DNA of 64,000 nt from Chitinophagales bacterium (GTDB lineage Bacteria > Bacteroidota > Bacteroidia > Chitinophagales > Saprospiraceae): contig JAAFJY010000001.1 of the NCBI GenBank assembly GCA_013299105.1, positions 452,978-516,977 of the forward strand, given 5' to 3'. A program made the translations under genes and the position numbers. The notes beneath the pieces were generated by a model that was not told the DNA's origin, did not search any database, and saw nothing but the letters and a program-made list of their open reading frames with translations. Below, in pieces: positions 54,168 to 62,303 of the stretch. Each line of letters opens with the position of its first letter. The first letter of the stretch is position 1.

Positions 54168-54964
54168 TGGTTCGTAGGATTGGGCACTGAAATTGGATCA
54201 GGGTTTGGCGTAGCAAGGTCAAGGATCATGATCTTTTGCCAAATTTTATTAGAAAGCCCCTGGGCAAGCGATTCGAGGTCGTTCACTGCATTCAGCACCA
54301 CGGGGTCATCAAGGTATTGTACGTGCAGGGCCGCTAGTTTGCTGTTGAGTGCCAGCAGTTCGGAACAATATTCCAGGTAACGGGTCAGTTGGTAAGGCGT
54401 CATTGGCCGTTCTGGAGACGATTGAGTTGGAAGGTGTTGGGCCGCCAAGATGATCGCCGGGTCCTTGGTAAGTTGGTGCATGTCGACGACGTGCGCCAAG
54501 CTGCGCAAACTGTGCAAAGAGCGCAGCGCAATCCAACGCTTGTAACGCATTTCTAAACCGCCCAGAAAAAAAATGGCGATGGCCAAAAAAATGAGTTCGT
54601 TGATCGCAGCTTCGGCTCCCTGCAAAAAATCGCTCCAACCGTCCACTGCGGTTGACAGGTCTTCGATCAACATGACAATAAGGTAGATGATCAGGCTCAT
54701 CAAGCTGATGATTACCCCCACGACCAGCAAGCGCAAAGGCCAAATGGGCTGCTCGAGGCGATGCAGGGTCTTTTTCCCTTCCCGGCCCAAGTCCGCTAAT
54801 TCTTTACTCACCCCAAACAAGCCTGATTCTGGGAAGCGCTCACCGATGCGTTTGCTGAGTTGATCCAAGGTTGCCATGATCATCCCAGGATCCAGTTGGT
54901 TATATTTACCCTTGCGGCGATCATGTGGCAACCAATTGCGAAAAGCCCATTGCTGGAAATTCAT
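54164..54964 (-). CDS. Two-helix membrane protein coupled to DUF5682
   Basis: A 266-residue protein with two membrane helices, about 77-100 (LRLLVVGVIISLMSLIIYLI) and 121-137 (INELIFLAIAIFFLGG), an N-terminal cytoplasmic stretch of 75 residues and a helical C-terminal domain of about 125 residues rich in Leu/Ala (RSLHSLRSLAHVVDMHQLTK). The C-terminal tail is Pro/Asn-rich. I do not recognise the family. Its stop overlaps the DUF5682 start, so the two act together, perhaps with this protein as the membrane dock. Confidence 0.7.
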   Translation of the reverse strand: MNFQQWAFRNWLPHDRRKGKYNQLDPGMIMATLDQLSKRIGERFPESGLFGVSKELADLGREGKKTLHRLEQPIWPLRLLVVGVIISLMSLIIYLIVMLIEDLSTAVDGWSDFLQGAEAAINELIFLAIAIFFLGGLEMRYKRWIALRSLHSLRSLAHVVDMHQLTKDPAIILAAQHLPTQSSPERPMTPYQLTRYLEYCSELLALNSKLAALHVQYLDDPVVLNAVNDLESLAQGLSNKIWQKIMILDLATPNPDPISVPNPTNQ

Positions 54965-55148
54965 GGTCTGGGTTTTGGAGGTGAAGATAGGCGTTTTGGG
55001 CCCGTTTTTTACAAAGCTACTTCGTTTGCACGGGCACTAGTGAGTAGAAGACCATCGGGCTGGTAATGGCGCACCATTTCATTGGTGTTGCAGTAGTATT
55101 TGGATTTTTACATAGATTGTCAGAGGTCCATAATTAACAACGATCCAC

Positions 55149-55859
55149 TCATATGATTTCCATCGCTTGGTCATCGACTACCCGGCCATCGATGCAACGA
55201 ATGATACGGGCAGGGAAATTTTCCAAAATACGGTAATCATGGGTAGCAAAAAGTACAGCCGTGTTATTCAACTTGGCCAGGTGCCGCATCAGGAGCAAAA
55301 TCTCATCCGATGTTTCGGGGTCAAGGTTTCCGGTAGGTTCGTCCGCAACGATGAGTTGGGGTGTATTGAGCAAAGCACGAGCAATCACCACCCTTTGCTG
55401 CTCACCTCCGGATAATTGATGGGGCATTTTTTGACCTTTGTCGGCCAAGCCCACCGAATGCAGGGTCTCGGTAATCCGTTGCTCGATGAGTTGTTTATTG
55501 GTCCAACCAGTTGCTTTAAGCGTAAAATTCAAGTTTTGATAAACGCTGCGGTCGTTGAGTAGGTTAAAGTCCTGGAATACGATGCCCAAACGCCGCCTTA
55601 ACAAGGGTATGTTGCGTCGATTGAGTTGATGAAGGTCAAAACCAACTACTTTCCCGCTCCCCTCTTTGAGCGGTAGTGCTGCATAAAGGGTTTTGAGTAA
55701 ACTGGATTTACCACTACCTGTTTTGCCAATCAGGTATACAAACTCCCCTTGGCGAATTTGCAAGTCTACATTGCGCAATACCAGGTTGGTGTCTTGGTAA
55801 ATGACTGCGTTTTGCAGGCTTAGGATAGTTTCGCTGCTGATGGTGGTCGAATTAGACAT
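55149..55859 (-). CDS. ftsE: FtsE-type cell-division ABC ATPase
   Basis: A 236-residue ATPase of the FtsE/LolD/MacB group. Walker [10 protein letters not shown] at 45-53, Q-loop VFQDFNLL, signature [16 protein letters not shown], Walker [13 protein letters not shown] and the switch His in FATHDY are intact. With FtsX it controls cell-wall hydrolases at the septum. The match to FtsE rather than LolD rests on the sequence around [14 protein letters not shown] and on general similarity to Bacteroidota FtsE, so I put moderate weight on the name. ftsX is not adjacent. It lies 15 bases downstream of the subtilisin-SPOR gene, in an operon. Confidence 0.8.
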   Translation of the reverse strand: MSNSTTISSETILSLQNAVIYQDTNLVLRNVDLQIRQGEFVYLIGKTGSGKSSLLKTLYAALPLKEGSGKVVGFDLHQLNRRNIPLLRRRLGIVFQDFNLLNDRSVYQNLNFTLKATGWTNKQLIEQRITETLHSVGLADKGQKMPHQLSGGEQQRVVIARALLNTPQLIVADEPTGNLDPETSDEILLLMRHLAKLNNTAVLFATHDYRILENFPARIIRCIDGRVVDDQAMEII

Positions 55860-55874
55860 GTGGGTTTTTAATCG

Positions 55875-57812
55875 TTATACGTCAGCCAAATTTTTGACAA
55901 AACCCTGGTAACCCGCTGAGGCAAGGCGTTTTTGCATGGCTGTAGCTTCGGTGATGCTGGCATAAGCCCCTACTACTACCCGAAATACCTGCTTGCCGCC
56001 TGAATTGAGGATGGCAACATACACTGGCTGCCCAAACTGCTGCTTGAGTTTGGCCACCAGGGCCAATACGCTGTCTTGATTAGAAAAAACACCGATCTGT
56101 ACACCCCAACCAGTGCGAGGAATTGGGTTGGCGTTTACCTCAAAAATAGTGGAACTAGTACCACCAGTATTAGGGCTGGGGGTGGGAGCAGGGCCTGGAT
56201 TTGGACTTGGTGTGGGTCTAGGCTGCGGCTGAGGTTGGGGTGTTGGGATTGGCCCGGGCACGGGCGTAGTGCCCCCCATGCCACGGCGGCGTTGGGCTTC
56301 GGCCACTGCTCGTTCGGCATTTACCATGCCGTAGCCGTACTTCCGCGAATGCCCGTTGATGTAATCGGCAGGGTTGCCAATTTTATCAGCGGTTTGGATC
56401 AGAATCTGTTTTACTTCTCTTGCGCTCAGGTCTGGATTGGCACTCAACATCAATGCTACAATGCCTGCTACCAAGGGTGTAGCGCTGGAAGTGCCGCCAA
56501 AGTGCTTGTATTGGCTGCCACGGGCTACTCCGTCGATCCAGTAACGCATTTCGCCTGCGTTTCCGGTAATGCCTTGGTCCCACCAGGCACGAGGAGCGAT
56601 GATGGGCCAATCGCCATTGGAAGGGGCACAAATCGTTACTTCCATGCCTTGATTAGAGTAATCCGCGTGCACCCCCTGGCTGGTACATGCCGCCACCCCG
56701 ATCACATCAGGATGTTGGGCGTAATAATTGACGTAATTTAAAAAGTCGTTACCCACTGCGTACAAAACAACACACCCTCGGCCATTGCGCCCTCTGCGAG
56801 CAGCATTAGCGATAGCCTGCTGCTTGATCGAGTTGAGTTGGTAAGCAGGGTCGGTGGAGCCCCAACTGCAACTGATGATGTCGGCTCCTTGGTTGATGCA
56901 GTAATTGAAAATGTCCTCCGTTGCACGATTGCTAAAGGAGGTACCACTAACGGGCATAAACCGGGCATTGGGCGCAGCGCCAACCATGCCTGATCCATTA
57001 GATGCGGCCAGGGCTACTCCGGCACATGGTGTGCCGTGGGTGTAGCGCGAATCTCCCTGCATGATTTGCGGTGAGTTGTTCCAAAAATCGAAAGGCTTGG
57101 TCACCTTGTCCTTCATATCGGGGTGGCTGAGGTCAAAGCCATTGTCCACCACCGCGATGGTGACATTGGAGGCCCCCAAGCTGCCCAATCTCCGCCAGGC
57201 TGCTACGACTTTGGCATCAATACCCCGTTTGAGCTGCACATTGGCATCGGGTACAAAGCCATTGTTTTGCAAGTGCCAGCACTGCCCCATCAAGTTGTCG
57301 GTGGGCATAAAGTATTGGTCCAAAACGGTGTCAATATCAGGTTCAGCCTGCTTAACCAAGCAAGAAGCTTGCAGGTAAGCCGCTGTTTTGATTGGATTGG
57401 GCGACTTTGGCGTTACACGGGCTACCATGTAAGTTTCGCTGCGGCGTTCAATCAGGTCGAGGCTAAATTCGTCCAGGGCAATTTGTTGTTCCTCTTCACT
57501 CGTGCCGTCATGAAAAGTGATGAAAATTTCGCCCGTTGCGATCAAGGGGCGATCACTGTTTTCAGGATAATAGACATGCGTGCCTACTTCTACTTCATCC
57601 TGGTTGCGTACTTCATCCAGTTTCTCATTGATACTTTTGTCACTGGTGTCCAGTTCAACGACTTTGAAGCCGCCCAGGCTTTGGTGGATCTCTTTGTTGA
57701 TGTAATCGGGTTCCATCAGGTCCCGGCTTTCCGCCATTTTGAGTCCTACCAAGGCTTTACTTTTGCGGAGGCGGATTTCTCCATTATCACTTTGGATGGT
57801 GATCTTGTCCAT
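55875..57812 (-). CDS. Subtilisin-like S8 protease with C-terminal SPOR domain
   Basis: A 645-residue protein. Residues 1-165 form a prodomain-like region without a visible signal peptide. The S8 catalytic domain (about 205-510) has D223 (AVVDNGFDLSHPDM), H259 (YTHGTPCAG), the oxyanion Asn in YAVGNDF (N355) and S442 in GGTSSATPLVAG. A Pro/Gln-rich linker (about 515-555) leads to a SPOR domain (about 565-645: GWGVQIGVFSNQDSVLALVA, VFRVVVGAYASITEA). SPOR domains bind denuded septal peptidoglycan, so the protein should act in the periplasm, yet the N-terminus begins MDKITIQSDNGEIRLRKSKA with no hydrophobic core. Either export is by another route or the start is misjudged; no better in-frame start is seen upstream. 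It is paired with ftsE. Confidence 0.9.
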   Translation of the reverse strand: MDKITIQSDNGEIRLRKSKALVGLKMAESRDLMEPDYINKEIHQSLGGFKVVELDTSDKSINEKLDEVRNQDEVEVGTHVYYPENSDRPLIATGEIFITFHDGTSEEEQQIALDEFSLDLIERRSETYMVARVTPKSPNPIKTAAYLQASCLVKQAEPDIDTVLDQYFMPTDNLMGQCWHLQNNGFVPDANVQLKRGIDAKVVAAWRRLGSLGASNVTIAVVDNGFDLSHPDMKDKVTKPFDFWNNSPQIMQGDSRYTHGTPCAGVALAASNGSGMVGAAPNARFMPVSGTSFSNRATEDIFNYCINQGADIISCSWGSTDPAYQLNSIKQQAIANAARRGRNGRGCVVLYAVGNDFLNYVNYYAQHPDVIGVAACTSQGVHADYSNQGMEVTICAPSNGDWPIIAPRAWWDQGITGNAGEMRYWIDGVARGSQYKHFGGTSSATPLVAGIVALMLSANPDLSAREVKQILIQTADKIGNPADYINGHSRKYGYGMVNAERAVAEAQRRRGMGGTTPVPGPIPTPQPQPQPRPTPSPNPGPAPTPSPNTGGTSSTIFEVNANPIPRTGWGVQIGVFSNQDSVLALVAKLKQQFGQPVYVAILNSGGKQVFRVVVGAYASITEATAMQKRLASAGYQGFVKNLADV

Positions 57813-57991
57813 TTCTTTATGGTCTTTTAGGCACAGAAGTTGAAAACGGGGAATTTGATGGCCGTTCGCATCATTTGGTTTTACTGGCCAACAAATAGCG
57901 AACTAAGATAACAACTTTATCGCAATGTGGATAGTAAAAGTGTTGCAGGCAGTGATTTTCACCTAAAAAAACGTAAGTTCTGGTTTGTTAG

Positions 57992-58125
57992 GCATGTTTT
58001 TTGACCTATGATAGCCGATAGACGACATATGATTTGGGGGCTCGCTGGGGAAATTTGTCATGTTTATTAGGTTCTCGTTTGCACGGTTTGAGATTTTTGA
58101 AATTTAAAATTGACAAGTAATTGCC
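57992..58125. repeat. Repeat family E, copy 2 (inverted relative to 1593-1738)
   Basis: Contains GGCATGTTTTTTGACCTATG, GGGGCTCGCTGGGGAAATTT, AGGTTCTCGTTTGCACGG and TTTGAGATTTTTGAAATTT, as in the reverse complement of copy 1. The gap 57813-58760 contains repeats E, C and D in series and a hairpin, and no gene I can support. Confidence 0.6.
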
Positions 58126-58193
58126 AGTTTTCAAGAATAAATCCTTGAAAAACAACTTCTTTTAGGGCGTGTAAAAAATAAGGTGTATTGAGA

Positions 58194-58340
58194 ACTTAGT
58201 AGTTTATTTTTTAAGTTCGCTAAACCATCGTAAATGAATTTTGGCATTAAAAAGGTAAGCATATCAGCCTTTTTGCCGATTCACCTCCACCAATCAGTAG
58301 AGGAGTTAATTACGAGAACTTAAAAAACGCTGTACTTAGT
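58194..58340. repeat. Repeat family C, copy 2 (inverted relative to 2883-3028)
   Basis: Bounded by ACTTAGTAGTTTATTTTTTA and AACTTAAAAAACGCTGTACT, which are inverted relatives. Shares GCTAAACCATCGTAAATGA and GCCGATTCACCTCC.CCAATC with the reverse complement of copy 1. Its right end overlaps the left end of repeat D (both contain ACTTAGTA), so the elements are fused. Confidence 0.65.
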
Positions 58341-58632
58341 AACGGTTCAAAAATAAACCTTACCAAGTTTTTTGATTGCCAGTTGTCAACATCATGGTCA
58401 ACGTCATGCTGGAAATCCGCAAGAATGGGTGTGGAGTGTGCAAGTGTGAGTTGGGGTGTGGGAGCTTCGTGCTTTTACTTTTGTCTCCGATCACTTGAAA
58501 ACGGGATTTTCTCACACTCACACCCAAACAAACACACCCAAACCCAATTTTATCCGCGTTCCCAAAATAGCCTCGCGCAGCGGGGCAACGCAGTTGCGAT
58601 TTGGTAAGGTTTATTCGTGGCTTGTCACTTAC
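58335..58632. mobile_element. Repeat family D, copy 2 (~298 bp, inverted ends)
   Basis: Direct copy of 35191-35508: CTTAGTAACGG at the left, GGTAAGGTTTATTCGTGGCT then TGTCACTTAC at the right, with CTGGAAATCCGCAAGAATGG and CCCAAACCCAATTTTATCCG inside. The TGTGAGT/ACTCACA hairpin in the centre is kept but with different arm lengths, which suggests replication slippage or hairpin turnover. Confidence 0.65.
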
Positions 58633-58684
58633 AGTAAAAACGATGAGTTTTTTGACTCGCTAAAGTCTATTTTGGTACACACAC

Positions 58685-58720
58685 AGAAAGGGCTTCAGAA
58701 AATCTTCCGAAGCCCTTTCT
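58685..58720 (-). terminator. Hairpin downstream of the ECF sigma gene
   Basis: Perfect 12-bp stem AGAAAGGGCTTC (58685-58696) and GAAGCCCTTTCT (58709-58720) with a 12-base loop. It lies 40 bases beyond the stop of the minus-strand sigma gene. The following bases on that strand are GTGTGTACC, so it lacks a T-run. Confidence 0.5.
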
Positions 58721-58760
58721 CAAATACTGATCTTATGGAAAACAAGAATTGTAAAGGTAT

Positions 58761-59288
58761 TTAAGCCCTTTCGCGGTAGCTTTCATCAAAAAGCTTTTGC
58801 AGTTTTTTGCGGGCAAAGAAAATGCGGCTTTTGATGGTCCCCAGCGGAGAACCAAGTTCTTCTGCGATTTCTTCGTACTTAAAACCTTCGTAAGCCATCA
58901 AAAACGGCTCACGAAAATCTTCAGGAAGGGTATCCACCAATTTCATCAACTCATTAAACTCCACTGAATGTTCGCCGTCGTTATTTACAGCGTCACTGCC
59001 AGAGTTTAGGTAATAACCATTGGGGGTTTGGTCAACGATCAGGTTGCGGCGAACTTTCTTGCGGTAATTGTTGATGAAAATATTCCGCATAATGGTCACT
59101 GCCCAAGCTTTGAAATTGGTGCCTTGGTTGTATTTGTCTGCATTGGTGATGATGCGCACTGCGGTTTCTTGGTACAAATCATCTGCTTCTGCATTGCTGC
59201 CAGTCAGTTTGAGCGAAAAAGCGCGAAGAGAATTGCTCACGCGTTCTAACTGCTCGTAGATCGGATTTTTTTGGATGGCGTATAACAT
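58761..59288 (-). CDS. ECF RNA polymerase sigma factor
   Basis: A 175-residue sigma factor distinct from the FecI-like one at 1792. Region 2 (about 15-85: FSLKLTGSNAEADDLYQETA, FKAWAVTIMRNIFINNYRKK) and region 4 (about 112-170: LPEDFREPFLMAYEGFKY, EIAEELGSPLGTIKSRIFFA, KKLQKLF) are complete. The sequence is very like a widely kept, stand-alone ECF factor of Bacteroidota. There is no anti-sigma gene next to it. It is divergent from the XRE regulator, and has a good promoter upstream. Confidence 0.93.
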   Translation of the reverse strand: MLYAIQKNPIYEQLERVSNSLRAFSLKLTGSNAEADDLYQETAVRIITNADKYNQGTNFKAWAVTIMRNIFINNYRKKVRRNLIVDQTPNGYYLNSGSDAVNNDGEHSVEFNELMKLVDTLPEDFREPFLMAYEGFKYEEIAEELGSPLGTIKSRIFFARKKLQKLFDESYRERA

Positions 59289-59387
59289 GGCGCGTGAATT
59301 TATTTGGGTTATCGAAGAGCTTAAGCTCAGGTCGGGGACCGTTTTGAAGAGCTTTGCCAGGCTTCAAGATTTTGTAAATTCTGTTGA

Positions 59388-59418
59388 CAAAATTACCAAA
59401 ACCCGAGCCAGAATGCAA
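59388..59418 (-). promoter_or_regulatory. Bacteroidota-type promoter for the ECF sigma gene
   Basis: On the minus strand, TTGC (59418-59415) and TAATTTTG (59395-59388) are separated by 19 bases, a fair match to TTTG-N19-TAnnTTTG. It would start transcription near 59381, giving a leader of about 90 bases. The plus-strand side has TACATTTG at 59532-59539 ahead of the XRE gene, without a clear -33 partner. Confidence 0.5.
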
Positions 59419-59682
59419 GATTTTTTTTCTATTTAGACTTTATTTTGATAAAAATGATTCTTTGACGACATTTTTCGACTTTTTCGAAGTGAAATGTTAA
59501 AATTATTAACAAGTTTAGAACCAAAGTGGCTTACATTTGTATTTATATCTTAGCGGTCACTTGTCAGAACGGCATGACAAGCTGACAAAAAGCAACGTGG
59601 TCTGAATATTTTTTGTACAAACATGCCCTTTTGGCAGGTTTTTTTTGCAGTACTTTTAGAAAACCACCCTAAAGTAGTTTGG

Positions 59683-60234
59683 ATGAACATGGAGACCTTT
59701 ACGCCGCCGATGCTGGAACAGAGTACTTTTTTGCACAAAAACATTCGTTTTTTACGCAAACAAATTGGTTTGAGCCAAGAAGAATTGGCACTCAGCATTG
59801 GCCTCAACCGGGGCAATATCGCTTCCTATGAAAATGGCAGCGCCGAACCCAAAGTTTGTAACCTTTTGCGGATATCTAATCTGTTTAAAGTTTCGATCTG
59901 CGATTTGGCCAAACGCGATTTGAGTGAAGACAACAATTTTCGCGCCAAAGTTGCTTTCGACGCCATCACTTCAGCCTTGCCTGAAAATACATGTCTGGAT
60001 GCTCTTACTTTGGAAGCGCAGGATTTGCAAAAAATGATCGAGGGTTTGAGCACTTGTAGTAGATTGAAAATCAATCAATTGCGTGACAATGCGCCCTCCG
60101 AATACCGCTTGATCATCTCAAATCTGGAAGAGATGTCCAACACTGCCCGTATTCTCAGCGAAAGATACCTTTTCCTCTTGCAGCACATCAATTGCAAAGA
60201 TAAAACTGACCATCCGTCGAATAAAGGTTGTTAG
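59683..60234 (+). CDS. XRE family HTH transcriptional regulator
   Basis: A 183-residue regulator with an N-terminal Cro/C1-type helix-turn-helix (about residues 17-72: NIRFLRKQIGLSQEELALSI, GLNRGNIASYENGSAEPKV, LLRISNLFKVSICDLAKRDL) and a helical C-terminal region of about 105 residues that may dimerise or sense a signal. The residues before 59683 (frame open to 59623) lack similarity, so ATG 59683 or 59689 is the likely start. Divergent from the ECF sigma gene, which it could regulate; this is inference from position only. Confidence 0.85.
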   Translation: MNMETFTPPMLEQSTFLHKNIRFLRKQIGLSQEELALSIGLNRGNIASYENGSAEPKVCNLLRISNLFKVSICDLAKRDLSEDNNFRAKVAFDAITSALPENTCLDALTLEAQDLQKMIEGLSTCSRLKINQLRDNAPSEYRLIISNLEEMSNTARILSERYLFLLQHINCKDKTDHPSNKGC

Positions 60235-60329
60235 CCCTTGACTTCTTTGTTTTTTAGGGTATACATTTATAGGTTTTTAGCGCTCATTTTCAATGCTGAG
60301 CGCATTGCCCATGAACCTATTGTAATCTC

Positions 60330-61166
60330 ATGAACAAGATGTCTCTCCTGTTAGGGGGCTTATGGTGTATTTTCTTTTGCACTTGCCGCCTGACCGTTTA
60401 CGCCGATGTGCAATTTCAGCACCTTTCGCTGGCCGAAGCCAAAAACCAGGCCGCACAATTACGCAAACCAGCTTTGTTGTACTTTTCAGCCAATTGGTGC
60501 ATGCCTTGCCATTGGATGGAAGAAAATGTTTTTGCCGACCAGGAGTTGAGTAAAGTCCTGAACCAGCAATACCTTCCTGTCAAAATTGATGTGGATGAAG
60601 TACAGGGGTTTGCTGACAAAGAGAGCTGTCAGGTGCAGTTTCTACCCTCTCTGTTGTTGATTTCTCCTGAAGGACGAATAGTCGGACGATTTGAATCCAC
60701 CAGGAACGCGCAAGAGTTGATCAAGAACTTGACTGAGGCTCGAAGCAACCCTTCTGCCGCCCAAGCCAGCCCAAATCTTGTGGTTCGTAACGCGAGTAAT
60801 TTTACCATACCAAATGACGCCAAAGCCACAGAACCTGCACCCTTCAAAATCATGACCCAAGTACCAAGCAACGAAAACTTCGCAGTCAACGGGGGTTCAA
60901 GTGTACCGCCAGTGGCTCGCCAGGCCATTTTCAGGCCGCGTGGTATACAGTTAGGCATGTACAGCAATTACGAGGCGGTGATCAAACAAGTTCAGTTTTT
61001 TGAGCAAAAATTTGGCAGCACAGTAATCATCAATGCACAACTTCAAGAAGGTAAGACACTTTATCAATTGGCTGTTGGACCTTTCGATAACCCCGATCAA
61101 TTGCAGAATTACTTGGGGGCTTTACAAAAGGAAGGACTCAAATGGCTGCTTTTTGAGTGGAAATAA
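60330..61166 (+). CDS. Exported thioredoxin-fold protein with C-terminal SPOR-like domain
   Basis: A 278-residue protein. A signal peptide (LLLGGLWCIFFCTCRLTVYA) is followed by a thioredoxin_7-like domain (about 25-135) with the redox motif C57-MP-C60 in SANWCMPCHWMEENVF and the cis-Pro region VQFLPSLLLIS. A Ser/Pro/Asn-rich linker leads to a SPOR-like domain (about 200-278: RGIQLGMYSNYEAVIKQVQF, LYQLAVGPFDNPDQLQNYL). The pairing of a disulfide-handling domain with a septal peptidoglycan-binding domain suggests redox control of envelope proteins at the division site. Confidence 0.88.
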   Translation: MNKMSLLLGGLWCIFFCTCRLTVYADVQFQHLSLAEAKNQAAQLRKPALLYFSANWCMPCHWMEENVFADQELSKVLNQQYLPVKIDVDEVQGFADKESCQVQFLPSLLLISPEGRIVGRFESTRNAQELIKNLTEARSNPSAAQASPNLVVRNASNFTIPNDAKATEPAPFKIMTQVPSNENFAVNGGSSVPPVARQAIFRPRGIQLGMYSNYEAVIKQVQFFEQKFGSTVIINAQLQEGKTLYQLAVGPFDNPDQLQNYLGALQKEGLKWLLFEWK

Positions 61167-61231
61167 ATTGGTTCCAAATCCAAATCCCTACATGTTTCGT
61201 AAATGATTTTAAACCAAACACAGCTACGATC

Positions 61232-61816
61232 ATGTCAACAAATTATCATTTCATCACCCGCTGGGAATTGGACGCCACTTGCGAAGAAGTTTATCAAACC
61301 CTCGAAAATGCCCCAGACCTTTGCCGTTGGTGGCCCAGTGTTTATTTGAACGTGACTGAATTGCAAAAAGGTGCACCAGGGGGCGTGGGCAAAGTCATCG
61401 ACTTGTATACCAAAGGCTGGTTGCCTTACACCCTGCGTTGGCAATTCAAAGTACTCAGCAGCAATTTTCCAAATGGTTATGCACTGGAAGCCAAAGGCGA
61501 TTTTGAAGGGCGTGGTATTTGGAGTTTCAAGCCCCTGCCCGGAGGTGGTTGTGAGGCCATTTATGATTGGCAAATTGAAGCAGTAAAACCTTTATTGAAG
61601 CGCTTGACGCCACTATTACGCCCCATTTTTTCGGCAAATCACCTTTGGGCCATGCGCAAAGGTGAGGAAAGTTTGCGTTTGGAATTGCGCCGTCGGGCCG
61701 CTCAAAATGAAGCTGAACTGGCTGCTATTCCAGGGCCACCATTGCCCACCTGGCCGCATCGAAGCAAGGCACTGAGCGCGCGAAAAACGCAGACTATAAG
61801 TATCTCCAAGGCATAA
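61232..61816 (+). CDS. SRPBCC (polyketide cyclase/START-like) family protein
   Basis: A 194-residue soluble protein of the SRPBCC fold: YHFITRWELDATCEEVYQTL, DLCRWWPSVYLNVTEL, WRFKV-like LRWQFKVLSS and GIWSFKPLPGGGCEAIYDWQ, then a C-terminal helix (RGHLWAMRKGEESLRLEL-like; here NHLWAMRKGEESLRLELR). The cavity could bind a small hydrophobic ligand. ATG 61232 begins directly with the first strand; the open frame back to 61157 overlaps the preceding gene. It is 65 bases after the thioredoxin-SPOR gene and may share its transcript. Confidence 0.85.
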   Translation: MSTNYHFITRWELDATCEEVYQTLENAPDLCRWWPSVYLNVTELQKGAPGGVGKVIDLYTKGWLPYTLRWQFKVLSSNFPNGYALEAKGDFEGRGIWSFKPLPGGGCEAIYDWQIEAVKPLLKRLTPLLRPIFSANHLWAMRKGEESLRLELRRRAAQNEAELAAIPGPPLPTWPHRSKALSARKTQTISISKA

Positions 61817-62140
61817 GTGCAGTGCAAATCCCGATTTTAACCTTTGAAAGTCAAGATTATTGGGCGAAAAAACAACGATCTTCATTTTTGCCTTCATTTT
61901 CATGCGAAATGTGAGGTCAAGAAAAAAGGAAAAGATTTCTAGCACCACTCATTACAAGGAACTTAAAAAACGCTGTCCTTAGATTTCACAGTGCTTCACT
62001 AATTGAAAAATGCATTGGACCGGACCGTACGCAATCGAAGCACTACTAATCAATGGTTTTTTCAGTCGATTAAACTTTATGTGGCGCTTGGTCGTTCTTT
62101 CGTATATTCGCATTTTCGCCTTGCCGACTAGTCTAACCTA

Positions 62141-62301
62141 AGAGTATGTTTAAAAATTTTTGCTTGGGCCAAAACGGCCCCTTTCCGTCTATCCTTCGTT
62201 ACCAAAATGCTCATTATGCGCTGCATAACTCCGCTTTTGGTGCCTCGACTAGCCGAAGATGTGCTCGTTTTTGCCTTCAATCCTAAATTTAAACATCCTC
62301 T
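62141..62301. mobile_element. MITE-like element, family A, full-length copy 2 (161 bp)
   Basis: AGAGTATGTTTAAA at the left and TTTAAACATCCTCT at the right (one mismatch as an inverted pair). Same length and orientation as 7636-7796. Its right end is two bases before the ATG of the ABC transporter gene, so the element supplies the whole immediate leader of that gene. Frames across it are not conserved. The stretch 61817-62140 before it holds a fragment AACTTAAAAAACGCTGTCCT, like the end of repeat C, and no gene. Confidence 0.75.
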
Positions 62302-62303
62302 TT

